Assembly (NCBI RefSeq): GCF_030068545.1
Contig: NZ_JASJOR010000017.1
Coordinates: 124,001 to 188,000, forward strand
DNA length: 64,000 nucleotides
Direction of reading: 5' to 3'
From: Xanthocytophaga flava
GTDB lineage: Bacteria > Bacteroidota > Bacteroidia > Cytophagales > 172606-1
Part shown: positions 9,882 through 19,900 of the stretch, in pieces
How positions within the stretch are numbered: position 1 is the first letter of the stretch
Layout of the letters: the number at the start of each line of letters is the position of its first letter
Position numbers and translations under genes: made by a program
The notes under the pieces: model-generated
Database searches by the model: none
Told to the model about the DNA's origin: nothing
The model's input: the letters and a program-made list of their open reading frames with translations, nothing else

Positions 9882-12320
9882 CTAAGCTTGTGGTAGAAAC
9901 ACAGTAAAAGTGGCCCCCTTACCAGGTTCGCTGGTAGCTATAATGGCTCCTCCATGATTCATGACAACTTTTTCACAGATTGCCAATCCTATACCTGTAC
10001 CCGCATATTCTATCCGACTATGTAACCGTTGAAATATTTGAAAGATGCGACTTGCATATTCCTGTTCAAAGCCAATACCATTATCTATGACATCGATCTG
10101 GTGGTAATCTGTACTTTGTCGGGATACTTTAGCAATTAAAGGCAAATCAGAAAAATCAATTTGTTTGTAATGTACCTGAATGACAGGCGGAATCCCTTGC
10201 TTATGAAACTTAAGTGCATTACTCAACAGATTCTGGAAGAGTTGACTTAATTGAGATACATCTCCGGATATCTCTGGCAGAGGATCTATCTGTATTTGAG
10301 CACGGGTTTCCTCAATACGCAATTCAAGTTCAGCAAGAACCGAAGTAAATAATTCATTCAACGAAACTGTAGTTAAAACCTCTTTGTTGGGAACAATACG
10401 TGAAAAAGTGAGCAAGTCTTTTATCAGTATTGACATGCGATTCGCAGCAGATTGCATCCGTTCCAATATATGCAAGCCATTGCCCAGAACACTTCCATGC
10501 TCTTTTTTTAACAAGTCTCCAAACGATTGAATCTTTCGCAATGGCTCCTGTAAATCATGACTGGCGATGTAGGCAAACTTCTCCAGGTTATCATTTGAAC
10601 GGGCCAGCAGTTCGTTCGACTCGGTAAGCTCTTCGTTAGTTGTTGCCAACTCTTCATTTGTAGCGGCCAATTCCTCATTGGCAGCTGCTAGCTCTTCGTT
10701 AGAGGCAGCCAATTCTTCTGTACTCTGCTGCACCTGTTGTTGCAAGGCTAGTTGCAATGAACGATCTGCTGTTACATCCTGTGCTGTACCTGTCATTTTT
10801 ATAGGTACTCCTTTTTCAGTAAAAGTGGTACGAGCCTGGGCATGAATAATGTATTTTCTGGAAGTTAGACGATTAACAATCATGTACTCCAGATCAAATA
10901 TACCACCGGATTCAGGCTTCCATGCTAACTCAAGGGCTGCCCGTACCCGCTCCTGATCCTGAGTAAAAACAAGTGGATAAACATTATCCAGATGAGTTAC
11001 TCCACTTTCGATTCCCAGCCACTCAGCCATACGTTCGGAATGCAAGACCTGTCCGGTTAGTGGATCTACTATCCAGGTACCTAATTGAGCAAGTTCTACC
11101 GCTCCACGCATAAGTGATTCAGCTTCTTCAACCTGCTGGCGGGATACGACCTGCTGTGTCACCTCTGTAGCCGTAACCAGAACGCCGTATATAACGCCTG
11201 TTGTATTTCGAAGAGGTTTATAAATATAATTGTAATAGCCGGTATAGGGAACGCCATGTCTTACCAATTCTATCCGCTCTTCCGGCTTATAAAATATTTC
11301 TCCTGATTTGAATGTTTGCTTGAGCCGATCAATAAAGGGAGTGGAAATAAATTCCGGCAATGCCTCTGGTAAAGTTTTTCCTATGATAGAATCATTTCTA
11401 CCAAGAAGTTGAAACATAGTGTCATTGACAATACTGATAGTCATCTGCTCACCAACAACCACCAACTTAGCTACTGGAGAATTCTGCATAACACTTCGTA
11501 CAAACAACTCACTTTCTTCCAGTTTCAGCCGTGCTTCTACTTCCTGGTCTATATTCTGAGCTATTCCCGAAAATTGATAAGGTTTTCCATTCGCGTCATA
11601 CTGATATTGTCCTATCACTCTCACCCAGTGTATAGAACCATCATCCCAGACAAAACGAGCCTGATACCGAAGCTTTCCCGTCTTCTCTGCCTGTTGATAC
11701 GCCTCATCTCTTATACCACGATCATCCTGATGTACATGCTCCACCAAAGTTGCCCGATTGACAATTCGTTCATTACCAGTGAGAATATGCGCCAGTATAG
11801 TAGAATGGTCCACATGATTATCTTCAAGCCGAACTGTAAACCGTCCTGCATTGGCTCCCTCCAATGCCAATGCAGCCAAATGATCTGACGTTTCTGCTTG
11901 TTCCCGGGATTCTATCAGCTCTGTTATATTTTGTGCAATTCCGGTAAAACGATACGCTTCGCCTGTCTTGTTGAAATATGTCTGCCCTTTACAATGAATC
12001 CAGCGCAGCTGCCCATCTTCTGCTCCTATTGTACGAAATTGTATATCGTACGCCCCATCGCTTTGTGGATTAAGCGCTGATTGCACAGCCTCACGAACAC
12101 GTTCTGCATCCAAGGGATGTATGTAGGTAAGCACCTCTTCATATGTCACGGTATCTTCTTTGGAAAAACCGTAGAGTTGCTTACAGCGTTCATCCCAGTG
12201 TACCTGTTTGTTTACTATATCTAGCTCCCAAGTGCCAATCTGGGCAAAACGAAGAGCAGCTTGTAGCCGCTCATTTTCTGCAAGAATATGCTCAATAAAG
12301 GTATCTTGTTTATCACTCAT
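9882..12320 (-). CDS. Four-PAS sensor histidine kinase with heptad coiled coil
   Basis: This soluble kinase (812 aa from the ATG at 12320; an upstream in-frame ATG at 12338 would add six residues) has about four PAS domains over residues 15-515. Residues about 525-580 are a repetitive coiled coil of EELAA-N-type heptads. The HisKA domain carries IASHDLQEPLRKI and the ATPase domain has DNGIGFEQ and GTGIGLAICEKV. It is the same architecture and close sequence style as the kinase at 3641-5641, so the two are probably paralogues. No response regulator lies next to it. Confidence 0.9.
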   Translation of the reverse strand: MSDKQDTFIEHILAENERLQAALRFAQIGTWELDIVNKQVHWDERCKQLYGFSKEDTVTYEEVLTYIHPLDAERVREAVQSALNPQSDGAYDIQFRTIGAEDGQLRWIHCKGQTYFNKTGEAYRFTGIAQNITELIESREQAETSDHLAALALEGANAGRFTVRLEDNHVDHSTILAHILTGNERIVNRATLVEHVHQDDRGIRDEAYQQAEKTGKLRYQARFVWDDGSIHWVRVIGQYQYDANGKPYQFSGIAQNIDQEVEARLKLEESELFVRSVMQNSPVAKLVVVGEQMTISIVNDTMFQLLGRNDSIIGKTLPEALPEFISTPFIDRLKQTFKSGEIFYKPEERIELVRHGVPYTGYYNYIYKPLRNTTGVIYGVLVTATEVTQQVVSRQQVEEAESLMRGAVELAQLGTWIVDPLTGQVLHSERMAEWLGIESGVTHLDNVYPLVFTQDQERVRAALELAWKPESGGIFDLEYMIVNRLTSRKYIIHAQARTTFTEKGVPIKMTGTAQDVTADRSLQLALQQQVQQSTEELAASNEELAAANEELAATNEELATTNEELTESNELLARSNDNLEKFAYIASHDLQEPLRKIQSFGDLLKKEHGSVLGNGLHILERMQSAANRMSILIKDLLTFSRIVPNKEVLTTVSLNELFTSVLAELELRIEETRAQIQIDPLPEISGDVSQLSQLFQNLLSNALKFHKQGIPPVIQVHYKQIDFSDLPLIAKVSRQSTDYHQIDVIDNGIGFEQEYASRIFQIFQRLHSRIEYAGTGIGLAICEKVVMNHGGAIIATSEPGKGATFTVFLPQA

Positions 12321-12711
12321 TCTATAGGATATGCACAAAAAACGGAAAGAGAAAGAACTTATAGCTTAGCTTCTGCCTGTCAAATATATAAATTTTCCTA
12401 TAGAACACTGAACACTCTATTTGCATTTTTGTGAAATAAATCCAACCAATAATCCTTCTTTTTATGAAAATCTTAACCTTATCAAACCATCCTGATACTA
12501 GTTTATGATCCATAGCCGGATATGATAATTTGTACAGATACAACATTTTCAGATAGTTAACATCCAAATACAGTAGTATTATTATTCATAAAGAAGGACC
12601 ATAAAGAAGGGGTACAGTATGTAAAAAGAAAATACGTCCTGCTCATTTTTATTGTCAAATGAACACAGACGTATAGTGTCAAATTAATTTTGTTGATTAC
12701 TACTATCTTTT
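12321..12711. other. Gene-free stretch
   Basis: About 390 bases of A/T-rich sequence lie upstream of the four-PAS kinase and downstream of the TPR kinase remnant, both on the minus strand. Open frames here look like random sequence rich in Tyr, Phe and Lys. I see no RNA gene or strong hairpin. Confidence 0.4.
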
Positions 12712-14724
12712 TTAAGTGCGATATAAATAGATAGTGGTACCAACCATAGGTTTTGTTTGTACAATCAGTGGACACTGAATAGCTTTAGCTAAATCTCGTA
12801 CCAAATGTAAGCCTAATCCCTGTCTGGTATTGAAGACTGGACTTTCCTGAGTTAGTATTTGTATAGCGGCTTCTTGTATACCGGGACCATTGTCAGTAAT
12901 CGAAAGGATTGTGTGGTTATTTTCCTGAAAAGCTTTCCATTCCAGGCTTGCATTAGATGTTAACTTAAGCGCCTTGATAGCGTTAGAAGTCAGATTATAC
13001 ATAATGGTTTGCAGGTAATTTTCATCGGTCAGCAAAGTTAGATTTTCGGGATTGGAGAATGTAACTTGTACAGATAAAGTGTCCCCAAACGATTTTTGTA
13101 TGTAGTCAAATAAAGAAGCTATACGTGTTGTTTGGATGTTAGGTTTGAATATTGCCATTTGTTCTTTACTCCACAGTAGCAGTGTTTCCATTGTTTCCAG
13201 TAGTGTTTCTGCTGACTCAGTAATTTTCTGCTGGTGTTGTGTAGCTTGTTCGGGCGATAACAGGTCAGGAGCTTCCTGCTGTAGATTCAGAAAGTTAATC
13301 AGACTGGCAATAGGGCTACGCAGATCATGGCTGATAATAGCAAAGAAGCGAGCTTTTATCTTATTAGCCTCATCAAGTTCGGTATTGAGTTTACGTAGTA
13401 GCTTGTTGGTTTTCTGACGGGAACGGCTTTACCAGTAAAGCAGTCCTCCAATTACTGCCAGTAAGCCTATACCAATCAGTAGTCCCAGACGTATTTTCTG
13501 CTGATTGGCAATAGTTAGTTGTTGGATAGCAATTTCGGCATTTTTCTTTCCTAATTCATATTTACTTTCTGTTTCAGCGATCTGGTTCTTCGTTTCCTGT
13601 GAGAACAGGCTATCATTAATAGTGTGGTAAAACTGCATATCCGTATACGCTTTGCGGAAATCGCCTTTTTCAGCAGCTAGTTCTGCACGTAGTCCTCTTA
13701 GAAATGCCAGATTTCCCTGATCATTGGCATCCTGGCTTAAGGTAATCCCTAATTCAAGGTATTGGGCTGCCTTTTGTAATAATGCAGCCCGATTAGCAGG
13801 CACTTCACATGAAGCCTTTACTCTGGCAAGTGTATCTGACTGAGCCAGATGGAGATATTCAATGGCAATGTTACCAATGTTGCTGAGTGAGAGAGTATTC
13901 GCCGGACTTTGTTTATTCCAGATTCTCTGAGCCTGGAGTTTGTACTTCATTCGCTGATAATAATCACTTTCAATAACTGAGAAGTTTGTATATACTGTGG
14001 CAATTCCTATACTATCCCCTGTCTCTTTATATAATGTCAGTGCTTTTTCATAATAATCGTGTGCTTTGGTAGTATCTTTTTTGTTTACATAGGTAGTGGC
14101 AATGCTTGCATATCCGGTTGCGAACCGGGCAGTATCTTGTGGACTGATAAACTGAAGGGATTTAAGATGATACGTCAGTGCTTTATCAAAGTGATTCTGG
14201 TTATTGTAAACAATGGCGATATTATCAAGGCACAGGGATATCAAATAATTGTCTTTTAATTGCTCTGCAATCTGTAAGGCTTTGATATAAGAATCAATAG
14301 CTTGCTGAAAACGGGAGCTTCGTTGATACGTAGACCCAATGCTATTTAATGTAGCTGCTTTGTTATACTGATCCTGGTTGGCATTATGAATTGTATAGGC
14401 TTTCTGCAAATAGGTCAGTGCCTCCGTATACTCTCCTTTTTCATTGTGCAACCCGCCAAGGATAGTGTAAAATACAGCAATCCCTTTCTTCCACTTCATC
14501 CTTGTTACATGATCCAATCCTTGATGAGCATACGCCATTGCTTTCGTAAGGTCAGACACACTGTACTGCTCGGCTATTTTCTTGTAGGTTCGGGCTTTGA
14601 GTGTATCATCCAGCGGTTTTGAGAGAAGACTAATCAAGGAATCTGTTTCTGATTGAATAGCTACCTGTGTCATGCCAAGTGTTACTACCCACAGAAAAAG
14701 GAAACAAGCCAGTACTTTTGCCAT
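12712..14724 (-). pseudogene. TPR histidine kinase interrupted by one in-frame TAA
   Basis: Two open stretches lie in the same frame. The first (13429-14724, 431 aa) has a signal peptide, TPR repeats (about residues 60-380) and ends inside a membrane helix at LLYW. After a single TAA at 13429-13431, the frame continues without another stop through SRSRQKTNK, a HisKA H box (IISHDLRSPIASL) and an ATPase domain with DNGPGI and GLGLHLV down to 12712. Intact it would be a 670-residue TPR-TM-HisKA-HATPase sensor kinase. The 3' part could start from the ATG at 13191, but that leaves out the histidine. Only one nucleotide change separates it from a working gene. A recent nonsense mutation, a sequencing error or readthrough are all possible. 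Confidence 0.85.
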
Positions 14725-14725
14725 T

Positions 14726-15433
14726 TTATTTGTATAAATGGGTTAACGAATCCTTATACCTTCTGCCAATAGGGAGTTGTATCTGATTAATCTCTACAAT
14801 CGAACTCGTCACCTTGCTGATGTAATGTTGCTGAACAGCATAACTCCGGTGAATGCGCAGAAATGATTGAAAGTTTTTCTCTTTCAGCAAGGCACTCAAT
14901 GACGATAGTACACAATATTTACGGTTCTGTGTTACAAGGTTTGTATAGTCTTTCAATGCCTCCAGATATACTATCTCATGAAGGTTAATTTTCACCTGTT
15001 TATAACCATCTTTGATAAAGATAGTATCAGCACCTAAAGCATTATCCAGCAAACAGGCTTTTTTCCGTATAGTCAGGTAGTACTCGAGCCGCTCCATGGT
15101 TTGAGCAAATCGTTCGGTACGTAAAGGTTTCACCAGGAAATCCAACGCCTGCTTCTCGAAACTTTCCACTGCATAATCCGGAAAAGCGGTGATGAAAATA
15201 CATGCTGGAATCTCATATAGCTGTTTCCGTAATTCCAAGCCGCTAAGTCCAGGCATATCAATATCAAGCAACAGCACATCTGGCAGTTGACTATGGGCTA
15301 GAGACAGTGCTTCATCAGCAGAAGTACATACTCCGATAATTTTCAGAAAGGGATATTTACGTACAAAGGCTACTGCAGTGAGCCGATCCACTTCATTATC
15401 ATCTACAATAATACAGGTATAAGTAGTATGCAT
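14726..15433 (-). CDS. LytTR-type response regulator
   Basis: The 235-aa protein has a receiver domain (IIVDDNEVDR, phosphoacceptor in VLLLDIDMPGLSG, about residues 5-120) and a C-terminal LytTR DNA-binding domain (about 140-235; IVYLEALKDYTNLVT, FLRIHRSYAV, LPIGRRYKD). It should bind DNA when phosphorylated. Its stop codon is one base before the ATG of the TPR histidine kinase, so the two form an operon and a cognate pair. With the kinase broken by an in-frame stop, this regulator may be without its normal phosphodonor. Confidence 0.92.
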   Translation of the reverse strand: MHTTYTCIIVDDNEVDRLTAVAFVRKYPFLKIIGVCTSADEALSLAHSQLPDVLLLDIDMPGLSGLELRKQLYEIPACIFITAFPDYAVESFEKQALDFLVKPLRTERFAQTMERLEYYLTIRKKACLLDNALGADTIFIKDGYKQVKINLHEIVYLEALKDYTNLVTQNRKYCVLSSLSALLKEKNFQSFLRIHRSYAVQQHYISKVTSSIVEINQIQLPIGRRYKDSLTHLYK

Positions 15434-15661
15434 AGGTTGTACTATTGATCTTCTTTACTAGAAATTTCAGAAAGTATGGCTTCGTTTAGTATTAGTCCGG
15501 ATTTATTCGGTTGGGGAAACATGCTTTTTTCTCTTTAAAGCTCTTTTTCAGAAAATCAAACTGCCATTGGGCGATTAATTCTGTTGTTAGTCGATTAGCA
15601 GTGGCAATCAGCAGGTTGCTTTAGTAGGTTTGTTGCTATCATAAAGACTACAAAACGACCT

Positions 15662-16483
15662 ATGAAAACTTACATTCCTTTTACTATTACCACCCTGATC
15701 CTGTTACTGGCATGTCAGAAAAACGATGATACAGTAACCCCGCCCGGACCCACTACACCTAGTACTCCTGGGGTGGTAACTATAGCAGGGGTAGCTGCAT
15801 GGGATGCACTTTCTGAGTCAGAAAAAGCTCGTGTAACATCATGGAACACCTTGTTTTTACACCAGTCTGTAGGCACAGACCTCGAAGATGGCAGTGAAGC
15901 CAATGGATACAAATTTGCCTATTATGGTCCTGATCAGCAATTGTCAACGGGATTGAGCGGCGGTATATTTGTAGATGTCTCTCCTGGCTTATCTAACGGA
16001 AACCCTCTTGAAAAGCTACAGGTATTCAAGAATAATGTACTTAAACATAAAGCATCCCTACGCATAGCTAGTATGAAATTTGGCTATGCGGACATACGTG
16101 AAGAAGATCTCACAGAGGTTGAAAATGAATACGTGAAAGTTGTAGATCAGATAAAAGCAGCGGGTATTCGGGTAGTGCATATCACTCCTCCTCTGGTTTA
16201 TGCTATCAGTGAAAACAGTGCCAAGATGAAAATGCGGACATGGATGCTACAAACCTTTAAGCAAGACATCGTATTTGACTTTCAGGATATAGAAAGCCAG
16301 ACGGATGGTAGTCGCTGCCAGCAAAACGATATCTGGCGTATTTGTCAAGCTAACCGATCTACAACCAGTTGCCCCAGCAAAGGACAAGGCGTTGATGGCG
16401 ATGGGGCAGGTCATCTATGCGAGGCGGCAGCTACACAAATCTCTAAAGGCCTTTTATATGCCATTTATCAGGCAGGCAAATAA
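15662..16483 (+). CDS. Secreted lipoprotein, possibly SGNH-hydrolase-like
   Basis: The 273-aa protein has a lipobox (LLLAC, Cys near residue 18) and a Pro/Thr-rich linker. The folded part starts with FLHQSVGTDLEDG and later has ADIREEDLTEVENEY and IRVVHITPPLVY, an alternation of strands and helices that recalls SGNH-type esterases. I cannot identify the catalytic serine with certainty, so the enzyme call is an inference. Four cysteines near the C terminus may form disulfides. It is the first of four small secreted-protein genes in a row. Confidence 0.65.
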   Translation: MKTYIPFTITTLILLLACQKNDDTVTPPGPTTPSTPGVVTIAGVAAWDALSESEKARVTSWNTLFLHQSVGTDLEDGSEANGYKFAYYGPDQQLSTGLSGGIFVDVSPGLSNGNPLEKLQVFKNNVLKHKASLRIASMKFGYADIREEDLTEVENEYVKVVDQIKAAGIRVVHITPPLVYAISENSAKMKMRTWMLQTFKQDIVFDFQDIESQTDGSRCQQNDIWRICQANRSTTSCPSKGQGVDGDGAGHLCEAAATQISKGLLYAIYQAGK

Positions 16484-16517
16484 CAATCTAAACTACTTCC
16501 TATAAACTACACACAAC

Positions 16518-17075
16518 ATGAAAAGCCAACCTTTAGCCCTTCTACTACTTTTGATTTGCTCTCTACAGGCTGTAAGTCAGCAATTGGAAACCGGACAGTA
16601 TTACATTAAAGTCAATGCGACAGGAAAATACCTGAGCATTGATAATATGAGTCAGGATAATCAGGCTCGGCTCGTTCAGTGGGATTTTACAAGTAAACCC
16701 AATCAGCAATTTACTGTTCGTCGGATGAGTGATATGCGGCTTGGGGTCTATTATCTTATTCAGCCTGTTCATAGTGGCAAATACCTGAGCACAGAAGGCA
16801 AAACGGAACGAGGTGCCAAAATCATTCAATTTGATTGGGTTAATCAGGACAATCAACGCTGGTATCTTGATTCCTATAAAAATGGCTGGCAAATCAAGTC
16901 AGTAGAAAAACAGTCTCGGATCTATCTTTCCGGATATGGAGCAAGTACATACACACCGGAGAATGGCTCTTACTTTTTTATCAATAATGATGCTCTGCCC
17001 ATGTATTTTGAGTTTAAGAAAGATGAGATTGGAAAAGACAGTGATCGATTTAAAGCCAAACGTGTTACTTTTTAA
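16518..17075 (+). CDS. Secreted ricin-B-like (beta-trefoil) protein
   Basis: After a signal peptide (about residues 1-21) the 185-aa protein has repeats of the form YYIKVNATGKYLSI / YYLIQPVHSGKYLST with QW and NQRW motifs, which is the pattern of RICIN/beta-trefoil carbohydrate-binding domains (Q-x-W). It is likely to bind a glycan outside the cell or in the periplasm. It follows the lipoprotein gene by 34 bases and is probably cotranscribed. Confidence 0.8.
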   Translation: MKSQPLALLLLLICSLQAVSQQLETGQYYIKVNATGKYLSIDNMSQDNQARLVQWDFTSKPNQQFTVRRMSDMRLGVYYLIQPVHSGKYLSTEGKTERGAKIIQFDWVNQDNQRWYLDSYKNGWQIKSVEKQSRIYLSGYGASTYTPENGSYFFINNDALPMYFEFKKDEIGKDSDRFKAKRVTF

Positions 17076-17111
17076 CAGAGACTAAAACCGCTACTTATAA
17101 AATTAACATCT

Positions 17112-17525
17112 ATGAAAACGATAATTCTCAGTTCAATAATCGGGCTGGTAATGCTTACTTCTTATGCCCAAAATCCTGTTGGCAAATGGAAGTTACTCTC
17201 CCATACGTTTTTCTATGAGGGCACAAAGATGGACAGCCATGCTGCACTGATCTCTCAAAGACCCTGTGCTGCAAAAATAGTCTACGAAATCAATGCGGAT
17301 GGCACCTTTCGGTTGAATGCAGCTCAAAGCGGGTGTGATGAGAAGTATAGAAATATACAGGAGAAACTGTATAGCAAAACCTATTGGCGACTGGAAGGTA
17401 ACAAATTTACTACCTCTGCGACTAACTTCGTAGTAGGTCAAAGCTACACTATTAGCATTTCAGGCAACAAGATGACTTGGGTTGGCACAGATGGTCAAGG
17501 CACACTGGTGTATCAAAAATTATAA
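17112..17525 (+). CDS. Secreted lipocalin-like protein
   Basis: This 137-aa protein has a signal peptide (to about residue 19) and begins with NPVGKWKLLSHTF, the G-x-W-x-L start of lipocalin-like beta-barrel domains, and ends with a series of short strands. Two cysteines (in RPCAA and SGCDE) may form a disulfide. A ligand cannot be deduced. Its position between the ricin-like and lipoprotein genes suggests a shared secreted function. Confidence 0.7.
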   Translation: MKTIILSSIIGLVMLTSYAQNPVGKWKLLSHTFFYEGTKMDSHAALISQRPCAAKIVYEINADGTFRLNAAQSGCDEKYRNIQEKLYSKTYWRLEGNKFTTSATNFVVGQSYTISISGNKMTWVGTDGQGTLVYQKL

Positions 17526-17562
17526 ATTCTCTTACTTTCTTTCACGTATCACTACTGCCTCT

Positions 17563-18435
17563 ATGAAAAATTATCTCTTTCAGCTTTCCTGTATCCTGTT
17601 GTCTCCCTTTGTCTGGATTTCGTGTAAGGATAAAAACACAAAAGGACCACAAACAGCTACGAACTCTTCCCTTTGTATACTTGACAATTATGAATATGAT
17701 GGTTACTGGAAAAGAAATGGCTATATGATTCTTGACCTTAACCATGATCAGAACAAGGATAAAAAATTTATGGTCTTTGACATTAAGTATATATCAGGCG
17801 AATATAAATTTGTAGTAAAACGAGGCCCTCTCCCGATTGATAGCCTGGCCACTAACTGGCCTGCGGAGGTCAAGTCGGTCAGCTATGGCTACACCAGTAG
17901 TATGGTAGTAAATGCCCAGATGCTAATGCGGGTAAATTCTATTTCCAGCGACGGACGTTTTATCTACCACTATGATTCTACCTACAAATTTCCAAACAGT
18001 ATCCTTACGTACAACTATCTGAACAATGCCGCTTTGTATGCAGGCAACATGGCTGGTAAAACGCCACAAGGTAAAGCGATGTTTTGGTATGTAAATGGAA
18101 ATGTCTCTAAACCCAAAGATGTTATATTTTACTTTAGAGAAGGATTTTGCACAAATGTAACTACTCCAGGCAATAAACCAGTACCGATGACAGACCTCGT
18201 AGATGGCATTCCTACTTTATCAGAAGCATGGAAGAAAATAGATGCAGTTCTGACAATTGAAGGCACTTATTATACACATTTCTTTTTTGACTTTGATGAA
18301 TGGCGCTTCTTTCAAACCACTGATTTTTGTATGTCTGTATGGGGAGCACCCTGTGAAGGAGGTCAAGTACAATATGTAGACTATCAAAGCATGAATACCC
18401 TGATGGACTGGCCGGATGGCTGGACCAAACCATGA
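17563..18435 (+). CDS. Lipoprotein of unknown function
   Basis: The 290-aa protein has a lipoprotein signal (cysteine in WISCKD, near residue 21) and no domain that I recognise. It is rich in aromatic residues and beta-type patterns. The frame is open back to 17482, overlapping the previous gene, but the ATG at 17563 gives a proper signal peptide. It closes the four-gene secreted-protein set. Confidence 0.7.
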   Translation: MKNYLFQLSCILLSPFVWISCKDKNTKGPQTATNSSLCILDNYEYDGYWKRNGYMILDLNHDQNKDKKFMVFDIKYISGEYKFVVKRGPLPIDSLATNWPAEVKSVSYGYTSSMVVNAQMLMRVNSISSDGRFIYHYDSTYKFPNSILTYNYLNNAALYAGNMAGKTPQGKAMFWYVNGNVSKPKDVIFYFREGFCTNVTTPGNKPVPMTDLVDGIPTLSEAWKKIDAVLTIEGTYYTHFFFDFDEWRFFQTTDFCMSVWGAPCEGGQVQYVDYQSMNTLMDWPDGWTKP

Positions 18436-18480
18436 GGTTTATAAATAAAGAATCACTGGCATAGGTCTACATTGAAAGCA

Positions 18481-18564
18481 GCGTCCGTTGCGTTTGTAAT
18501 GAAAGAGCATTACTCAGGTTTGTGATTCCTCAAACAAAGCTCTACCAACCAATGCAACGGACAC
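18481..18564. repeat. Branched palindromic element
   Basis: An outer stem pairs GTCCGTTGC (18483-18491) with GCAACGGAC (18554-18562). Inside are two small hairpins: GTAATG/CATTAC (18496-18501 with 18508-18513) and GTTTG/CAAAC (18518-18522 with 18531-18535). It lies between convergent genes and could be a terminator or a structured RNA/REP-like element. Confidence 0.5.
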
Positions 18565-18660
18565 TCTTATCAATTTATGTCAGCATGGATGTTCAAACCA
18601 GTATTTCTGCTTTTACTCTCAAACTCATAAAACTGGTAAGCAATCAATAGGTTATTCCAA

Positions 18661-19518
18661 TCATTGTCGCTCAACTAGTTGTCGAATGTAGGTCTGAAGA
18701 GTAATAGCTCCCCGAATAGGAGAATTAGCTATTTCAGGACCTTTTTGTAAAGTAACATCTGTCATACCTGCAAATGATTGTGCGGCTTCTTTCGAAAACC
18801 CTACCTCCATCATAACAGATTCCCATTGGCTACGAGGAGTGGTCACTACTTCAACTGGCCTTTTCAAAGCCACACTAAATGCAGTGGCTACATCTGCAAC
18901 CGAATACTGTTCCGGACTTTCTACATGATATATACCCATATGGGAATCGGAGGTTATTAGTTGTGCTGCCACATGCCCTAAATCTTCCGGAGCTACCATA
19001 GGTAAGGAAAAGTCGGCAGGAAAAAAAGTATATAACTTACCTTCTTCGCGAACAGAAACCAGAGACATATCCCAGTTGCTCATATAATAAGCTCCCCGAA
19101 TAATTGTAGCTGGAATGCCTATTTTGGACAGGTGCTGTTCCATTTCATACAATACACCCAAATCTCCGATTTGATCACCTGGCTGAGCCCCATAAGTAGA
19201 CTGAGCAACAACTTTCTCAATCCCTGAATCTGTTAAGGCTGACAATATAGACCGAATGCTATCCAGTTCACGTTTGCTTGTGTCAGTATCTGGTGGAGCA
19301 GGTGGATTCAGTAAAAAAAGGCGTTTACCTTGCTGAAAAACAGAACGTAGTTCCTCTGTTTGAAACACATCTACTACAGCAACCTTTGCTCCGAGCTGCT
19401 CCCACTCGTGAACCTTATCCTGATTTCGGGTTATAACTGTTACTACTTCATTTTGTTTCAGAAGGGTTTTGGCTACTACAGAGCCAATATGTCCCGTTGC
19501 ACCCAGAATGATATACAT
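18661..19518 (-). CDS. NmrA-type NAD(P)-binding oxidoreductase
   Basis: The 285-aa protein starts with the Rossmann motif YIILGATGHIGSVVAK and follows the atypical short-chain dehydrogenase fold of NmrA/QOR2-type proteins (IEKVVAQSTYGAQPG, ATIIRGAYYMSNW). Such proteins bind NADP and act as quinone reductases or redox sensors. The catalytic Tyr-Lys pair of classical SDRs is not evident. It is a single gene with hairpins on both sides. Confidence 0.85.
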   Translation of the reverse strand: MYIILGATGHIGSVVAKTLLKQNEVVTVITRNQDKVHEWEQLGAKVAVVDVFQTEELRSVFQQGKRLFLLNPPAPPDTDTSKRELDSIRSILSALTDSGIEKVVAQSTYGAQPGDQIGDLGVLYEMEQHLSKIGIPATIIRGAYYMSNWDMSLVSVREEGKLYTFFPADFSLPMVAPEDLGHVAAQLITSDSHMGIYHVESPEQYSVADVATAFSVALKRPVEVVTTPRSQWESVMMEVGFSKEAAQSFAGMTDVTLQKGPEIANSPIRGAITLQTYIRQLVERQ

Positions 19519-19780
19519 AGCTGTTGTTTGTTTAGTAAAAAAATAGATTTCTATTACTGCTGCGGAGTATACTACTTATAACTTCACAGTAACACAAACA
19601 TAGAGTGGGTCTATGACAGCTGTATGTCAGGGGTATACGAAATATCTTACCTAAATCAGGTTTTTGTTTCTAAAGAAAAGAGATGCTCTGAAGATAAAAA
19701 CCTGTTTTGGGTAAGTAAAAAATGAGAGCGGTTGTGGAAAAATTATGAAAGGGACAATAAACTAACCAAACTAGAGATAT
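19519..19780. other. Gene-free upstream region of the NmrA-type gene
   Basis: It is A/T-rich and must hold the promoter of the NmrA-type gene on the minus strand. No other element is clear apart from the terminator that starts at 19781. Confidence 0.4.
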
Positions 19781-19839
19781 TTTTCAAAATTAACCATCAC
19801 CTATACTCTTTTCAAAAGCATAAGTGATGGTGTTGAAAA
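19781..19839. terminator. Two-part terminator hairpin
   Basis: TTTTCAA (19781-19787) pairs with TTGAAAA (19833-19839), and inside it ACCATCAC (19793-19800) pairs with GTGATGGT (19824-19831). It lies just after the ABC permease gene on the minus strand. Confidence 0.6.
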
Positions 19840-19900
19840 TAAACTAAACTCACTTCCAATATTCAAGATCTTTCATATATGAAGTATAAGGAAAAGTAGA

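Noticed and set aside
10600..10740. Possible CRISPR or minisatellite array in the repeats at about 10.6 kb
   Set aside because: The units are 21 bases without spacers and encode a coiled-coil in frame, so this is protein repeat structure.
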